A DNA stretch of 64,000 nt, from contig WHVY01000004.1 of assembly GCA_022266195.1 (NCBI GenBank), positions 9,007,501 to 9,071,500 of the forward strand, written 5' to 3'. Position numbers and translations under genes: made by a program. The notes below the pieces were generated by a model. It was not told the origin of the DNA. It searched no databases and was given only the letters and a program-made list of their open reading frames with translations. Source of the stretch: Tetranychus cinnabarinus. Its lineage: Eukaryota > Arthropoda > Arachnida > Trombidiformes > Tetranychidae. Position 1 is the stretch's first letter; every line of letters begins with the position of its first letter. Positions 61,001 through 64,000 of this stretch are shown piece after piece.

Positions 61001-61052
61001 AGAGATCATTTTCTTCGATTAAAAACTAAACGTAAGGAAACTTACTTGACAT
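21919..61052 (-). CDS. ham: PR-domain C2H2 zinc-finger transcription factor, hamlet/MECOM/PRDM16 orthologue, 6 exons
   Basis: Minus-strand exons 61052-61046, 60861-60515, 41541-41407, 31780-31666, 28686-28581 and 25021-21919 total 3,813 nt (1,270 residues) with GT-AG borders and fully consistent phases. Residues ~50-190 form a PR (SET-like) domain: LPKSLELRP, RFGPFPGKITKD, YNWK, LKWITCFRCAERQTDQN, ILPGKELLL. Five fingers follow at ~278-414 (CNQCGKGYGNKSNLIRH; FTDPSNLQRHIRSQHIGAR; CGKTFATSSGLKQH; CEVCSKSYTQFSNLCRH; IKCTKCGQAFSTVTALSKH). PFDLS (~524) and PLDLR (~602) look like CtBP-binding motifs; three C-terminal fingers lie at ~955-1037 (GKNFPRSANLTRH, RSFSISSNLQRH, DRCFGQQTNLDRH). In flies hamlet sets neuronal fate; vertebrate relatives act in haematopoiesis and brown fat. 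Low-complexity Ser (454-476), Gln (710-716) and His (890-899) runs. MECOM's first two fingers are missing. Exon assembly is my inference from sequence alone. Confidence 0.9.
25022..28580 (-). other. hamlet intron 5
   Basis: 3.56-kb intron. It contains a GA/CT-rich stretch at ~25440-25770, a (CT)n tract near 26062-26080, and otherwise AT-rich sequence without coding potential. Confidence 0.8.
25350..25770 (-). promoter_or_regulatory. Candidate internal promoter/regulatory region of hamlet
   Basis: Locally GC-richer sequence (GTGGCCGCCGTAAAGAC, ACGCACGCTCGGACACG) flanked by many GAGAGA tracts, 330-750 bases upstream of exon 6. Similar GA-rich sequence lies at the presumed main 5' end (61130-61200). 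A promoter here would give a protein without the PR domain, as EVI1 is to MDS1-EVI1 in vertebrates. No TATA or initiator could be assigned. Confidence 0.3.
28581..28686 (-). CDS. ham: hamlet exon 5
   Basis: 106 nt between TTTCTTTCAG and GTAAGATTT. Encodes LPFFNLFGLGSS and QLLAAIAANLAFSNLPAT; the split codons (G|GT from exon 4, AG|A into exon 6) fit exactly. It takes the place where MECOM has its first zinc fingers and contains none. Confidence 0.85.
28687..31665 (-). other. hamlet intron 4
   Basis: 3.0-kb AT-rich intron. Only short low-complexity ORFs and a short AGTC tetranucleotide run near 30237-30252. No gene seen. Confidence 0.75.
31666..31780 (-). CDS. ham: hamlet exon 4 (end of the PR domain)
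   Basis: 115 nt between CTTTTCACAG and GTAAGAAG. Encodes LFIEILKDILPGKELLLVFN, matching the conserved DI-x-PG-x-ELL end of PR domains, then an acidic/polar linker (TENNSTKDSDKNE). Begins in phase 0 after exon 3 and ends with the first base of a Gly codon. Confidence 0.87.
34828..35150 (+). repeat. Dispersed repeat, copy A
   Basis: About 320 bases that align in the same orientation with 63648-64000. Shared blocks include TTCATCAGGTCGCAACCCT, TCAAAGTTTTGACA, TATAACTCACCCAAA, TGAGTTCCTAGAAA and TTTCTTTAAGAA. No coding capacity; class unknown. Confidence 0.8.
36178..36201. repeat. (GAA)n microsatellite
   Basis: About eight uninterrupted GAA units in hamlet intron 3. Similar GAA/TTC runs occur elsewhere in the introns (for example near 34093, 48375 and 57980). 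Confidence 0.85.
41407..41541 (-). CDS. ham: hamlet exon 3 (middle of the PR domain)
   Basis: 135 nt (45 codons, phase 0 at both ends) between TTTCCACCCACAG and GTAAGTATT. Encodes VTDIGRSLTAWLQLND and LKWITCFRCAERQTDQN, matching the W-(I/L)-x-x-(I/V)-R-x-A...(D/E)QN core of PR domains of this family. Confidence 0.88.
46268..46294. repeat. (CAT)9 microsatellite
   Basis: Nine perfect CAT units in hamlet intron 2. Confidence 0.95.
59525..59551. repeat. (ATC)9 microsatellite
   Basis: Nine perfect ATC units; they create an Asp run in a spurious minus-strand ORF (59309-59809). Confidence 0.95.
60515..60861 (-). CDS. ham: hamlet exon 2 (N-terminus, start of the PR domain)
   Basis: 347 nt between TGTTATTAG and GTAAGTCAA. 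Encodes an acidic N-terminus (DEDDLLSASDYG, IDESDDES), then LPKSLELRPP, a Ser-rich insertion, and TTKVDLRSGHRFGPFPGKI up to YNWK, the first part of the PR domain. The 5' splice phase completes the Ser codon begun in exon 1. Confidence 0.9.
60862..61045 (-). other. hamlet intron 1
   Basis: 184-base intron, GTAAGTTTCC to TTGTTATTAG. Confidence 0.8.
61046..61052 (-). CDS. ham: hamlet exon 1 coding part
   Basis: ATGTCAA followed by the donor GTAAGT. It joins exon 2 as MSSDEDDLL in frame. A seven-base coding tip is unusual but the phase fits; the rest of exon 1 would be 5'UTR extending upstream. Confidence 0.72.
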
Positions 61053-61360
61053 TGCGTCGTTTTTGCTGGATTGATGAGGATGAGTTGACTGACAATGTTT
61101 AACTTGTAAGAGACACTTGAGAGACACAAGATGAGACGAAATAGAGAAAAGAAGAAGAAGAAGAAGAGAGACAGAAAAGAAGAACAGAAAGATAAAAAAG
61201 TAAGAAGAGGAGGGCGGTTAATGAAGAGGATGATTTACGTATAGAAACGTTGGGAACAGCTGCGCAAAAACCGAAAACGCTTTTTTTGTTATTCTGACTA
61301 TCAGACGATCGAAGCTTAGCGCCATCTCTTACCACTCCTCTCTATATTAACTTATCCACC
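61053..61360 (-). promoter_or_regulatory. Presumed 5'UTR/promoter region of hamlet
   Basis: GA-rich stretch at 61130-61200, and on the minus strand a TATA-like TTAATATAGA at 61341-61350 followed by GATGGCGCTAAGC. The transcription start is unknown. Confidence 0.3.
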
Positions 61361-63647
61361 CTATGAAGGAAGATGAAGAAGAGAGAAGGGAAAAGATGAA
61401 TGTTGTCACTTTGAATCAATTGCTTGAGAACAGCCTTTCAACTGTTTAACATTTATAATCCTTCCTCTTCGAGGCCTTGCCTGTGCACTCAGTGACATGA
61501 TAAGTGAAGATGATCATTGATGATCAAGTGAACATCAATAGGATGGTTTTCATAGTCAATTTCAATGTTGCCCAATGAAGATGAAAAGTAATTTTAACCA
61601 AATGTAACCTTAAAAAAAAGTCTGTTTTTGCTCGAACTCGAATGCTTGTCAAATTGAAAATGTCAATATAATTATGGCGAACACATTAATAACTGAAAAT
61701 GAACCAATCTCTAGATTAGTTTATTGCTGACCATAACATGGAAAAAGTGTGATTATCTTGCAAAATGTAATCGTTAAAACAAACTTGGTTATCTTGTGAA
61801 CACTTTAAAGGTCACTTTGGTAAAGGTCATGACAATGCACACGATAAGACTAAATATGTGTGCCTAAAGGTCAAGATTATTATCAGGTTAAAGTTAAGTT
61901 AACCTGAACAAGGTCAAAGTTTGTTTTACAGAAAAGTCTTGAGTTGGGAAACGAACCAGAGTAAAGAGAATAATAATGAGAAGAATGATGAAGATGATGA
62001 GGATGATTAGGAGGTGGGCGGATGGAAGGAAGAGAGAGAGAAGAGAGAGAGAAGAGCAAATGTGTCAATTTAAATGCAAGATCACAATATTGAGCTTGGA
62101 TTATGACTTTAAACAGCATTAAGATTGATCTTTATAACTGGTGTTTCTCAAGGAAATGTGATAGTTGTTTTCATGATCACCAGCCAATGTTTTTGTGCCT
62201 TGATTAACCACTGATTGCTGAGGTAAAAGCATCTTAAACAAGGTTTGAAGGAAGGTGTAAGAAGTTGAAAAAAAAAGATGAAACTCAAGCTCATCTGTAT
62301 TGATTTTCAAGTCAACAATTGAACCTTTTCATGTTTCTTGTTTAACAATCTTGTTTATCTTAAAAAATGAATGTAAATAAACTTTGATTTCACCTTTGGA
62401 ATGTTGATGTTGAAGAAAAGAGTTTCATGAAACAATTGAACAGAGTTTTCAGTTTCTTTTAAGAGGCCATTTTCTGGAATTTTTGCGAATCGAATGACGT
62501 TTTTCATCCAAAGTCATCTTATCATCAATGGAAGAGAACGATTTTTCATTGAAATCCAGATTTCTCCTTGAATCTTGAAAGCAGAATTTAATTCATGTTC
62601 ATTTCCTTCTTTTTCCTTTTCTTTTCCGTTCTTCTTTCCTTTGCCATTATTTTAATAACATCTTAATATTATTCAGAAAAGTAAATGAATTGTGACAGAT
62701 TCTTGATTCCCTCAACATCTTTCATTACCAGTAACTTATTAGACTCATTTCCATCTTCATCTTTCTTCTTCTTGTTCACCTTCTTCTCTCTCTCTTCCCA
62801 CCTTTTCTCGTCCCTTTCCTCCTCCTATTTCTTTCATTCCTTACAGTCTAAATCTTACATCAATAATAAATAACTGTTTACAAACACAGGTTTGAATTTT
62901 AACACCAAATTTGAAGGATGACCGCAATATCACTTGAGATGCTTTCCTTTCAAGTGTAAACAAATCTTCCTGCGCTCACTTTCCTAAACAGATTGGCTTC
63001 ATGCAAGAAGTGCGTTTATTAGTGCCTGGTCAGGTTTCAAGTCCTCCTTTTCCTCCTCCCGATTATCATTATCATCCTTCAACCTCTCTTAAAACAGTCA
63101 AAATTATTTGTCAAATTGGTAATAAAGTCAGTTGTTTTCTTCTCTTTTTTTACTTCTTCTCTTGCTCTTGTAACAAGTGAAATATGGTGAGCGAAACAAA
63201 TTTACTGCTCAAATTTTGGGCTCACAATCATCCTAATTATTCTCATCTCACAATCCTCCTAATCATTCAAACATGATGAATGACCAATAAGATTGTTGTC
63301 AAATTTAACCAACAACCATTATTAGCCTAAACAAATACAAGTTTTTCCTCTCAATTGAGTCACATTATTGCGATTTACTTAGTAACTTGCCATTAAAAAA
63401 AAATATTGTTTTAAACAGTTGCAACGAAAAGCTAGAAAAACCAATTTTCACTTATCATCGCTGTTCAATTACATGATTTCACTTTGATTGTAAACCAAAC
63501 ATTAAACAAATCGATTTGAAAGCAATAGGATATCCAATTTAAACATTGATTATGATACATTTGAAATTTTTTTAGTCGTTAATTACATTTCAATTTGTTT
63601 TCAAACTCAACAAAACGAAATCTAATTTAAAAGTGATTTTGTTGGAA
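61361..63647. other. Upstream intergenic region
   Basis: AT-rich noncoding sequence with short low-complexity ORFs and purine or pyrimidine tracts (for example GAGAGAGAG near 62030-62055). No gene seen. Confidence 0.65.
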
Positions 63648-64000
63648 ACCTTGAGTCAGAGAAATTTTTTAATTACCCAAATGGTTTCGGCTCTTTTGTG
63701 CCTAGTTCATCAGGTCGCAACCCTTGACTCGAAAGTCAAAGTTTTGACACTTATATTGTGTAGTTGAGTGTATAACTCACCCAAATAAACCATAAAGTGA
63801 TTAAACTTAACAAAATAATTTGCTACCCTCCGCAATGCGCTGGAATACTGATTGTTTTTACCAGAACCCTGACAAGATTTTCTCTGGAATCTGAGTTCCT
63901 AGAAAGCTCAAGTATTTTTCGTCCCTGCAGTCATGGTCATCATTTGGTCGTAGAATTTCTTTAAGAATCCTTTTCTGTTACATTTCTACGCAATGCGACT
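63648..64000 (+). repeat. Dispersed repeat, copy B (continues past the window)
   Basis: Relative of 34828-35150 in the same orientation. It carries short insertions the other copy lacks (after TTTTGACA and after GAATACTG). The match runs to the window edge, so its right end is unknown. Confidence 0.78.

Noticed and set aside
61099..61335. 78-codon minus-strand ORF upstream of hamlet
   Set aside because: Ser/Leu-rich frame from GA repeats in the probable 5'UTR; no support as a protein.

Overview
The window is AT-rich nuclear DNA from a eukaryote with mostly short introns (about 60-110 bases). Its gene content (G-alpha-i, TRAPPC4 and a hamlet/MECOM-type PR-domain zinc-finger gene) points to an arthropod. 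A small-genome mite such as a spider mite would fit, but that is inference from gene style, not a species identification.

Layout. (1) 1-1,828: complete four-exon gene for the inhibitory G-protein alpha subunit, minus strand. (2) About 2,230-6,750: a non-LTR retrotransposon with two intact overlapping ORFs (zinc-knuckle ORF1; endonuclease-reverse transcriptase ORF2), lying between the heads of two divergent host genes. (3) 6,810-7,604: TRAPPC4 (TRAPP subunit, yeast Trs23), three exons, plus strand. (4) 7,759-21,560: a mosaic array built from an unrecognised four-exon gene family of about 215-221 residues (here 'array family'). Four copies look intact (ATGs at 10,146, 11,308, 13,514 and 20,621). 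Four are broken: an insertion with stop, two with nonsense codons, one lacking exon 4. One more is an inverted fragment. Pieces of both neighbouring genes are scattered between them: two extra copies of the TRAPPC4 last exon (one intact, one decayed) and two fragments of the hamlet zinc-finger exon. One hamlet fragment begins with an ATG at the position where an array-family gene would start, directly under that family's upstream sequence, giving a 202-codon chimeric zinc-finger ORF. (5) 21,919-61,052: the hamlet/MECOM orthologue, minus strand, which I could assemble into six exons (7+347+135+115+106+3,103 nt = 1,270 residues) with consistent splice phases; its introns reach 9.6 and 19 kb. (6) 61,053-64,000: its upstream region, ending in a dispersed repeat whose relative lies in the hamlet intron at about 34.8-35.15 kb.

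Biologically, G-alpha-i (receptor signalling), TRAPPC4 (vesicle tethering) and hamlet (cell-fate transcription factor) are unrelated housekeeping or developmental genes. The active part of the window is the array: local block duplications have repeatedly copied the array genes together with the ends of both flanking genes, producing new paralogues, pseudogenes and at least one candidate new chimeric gene.
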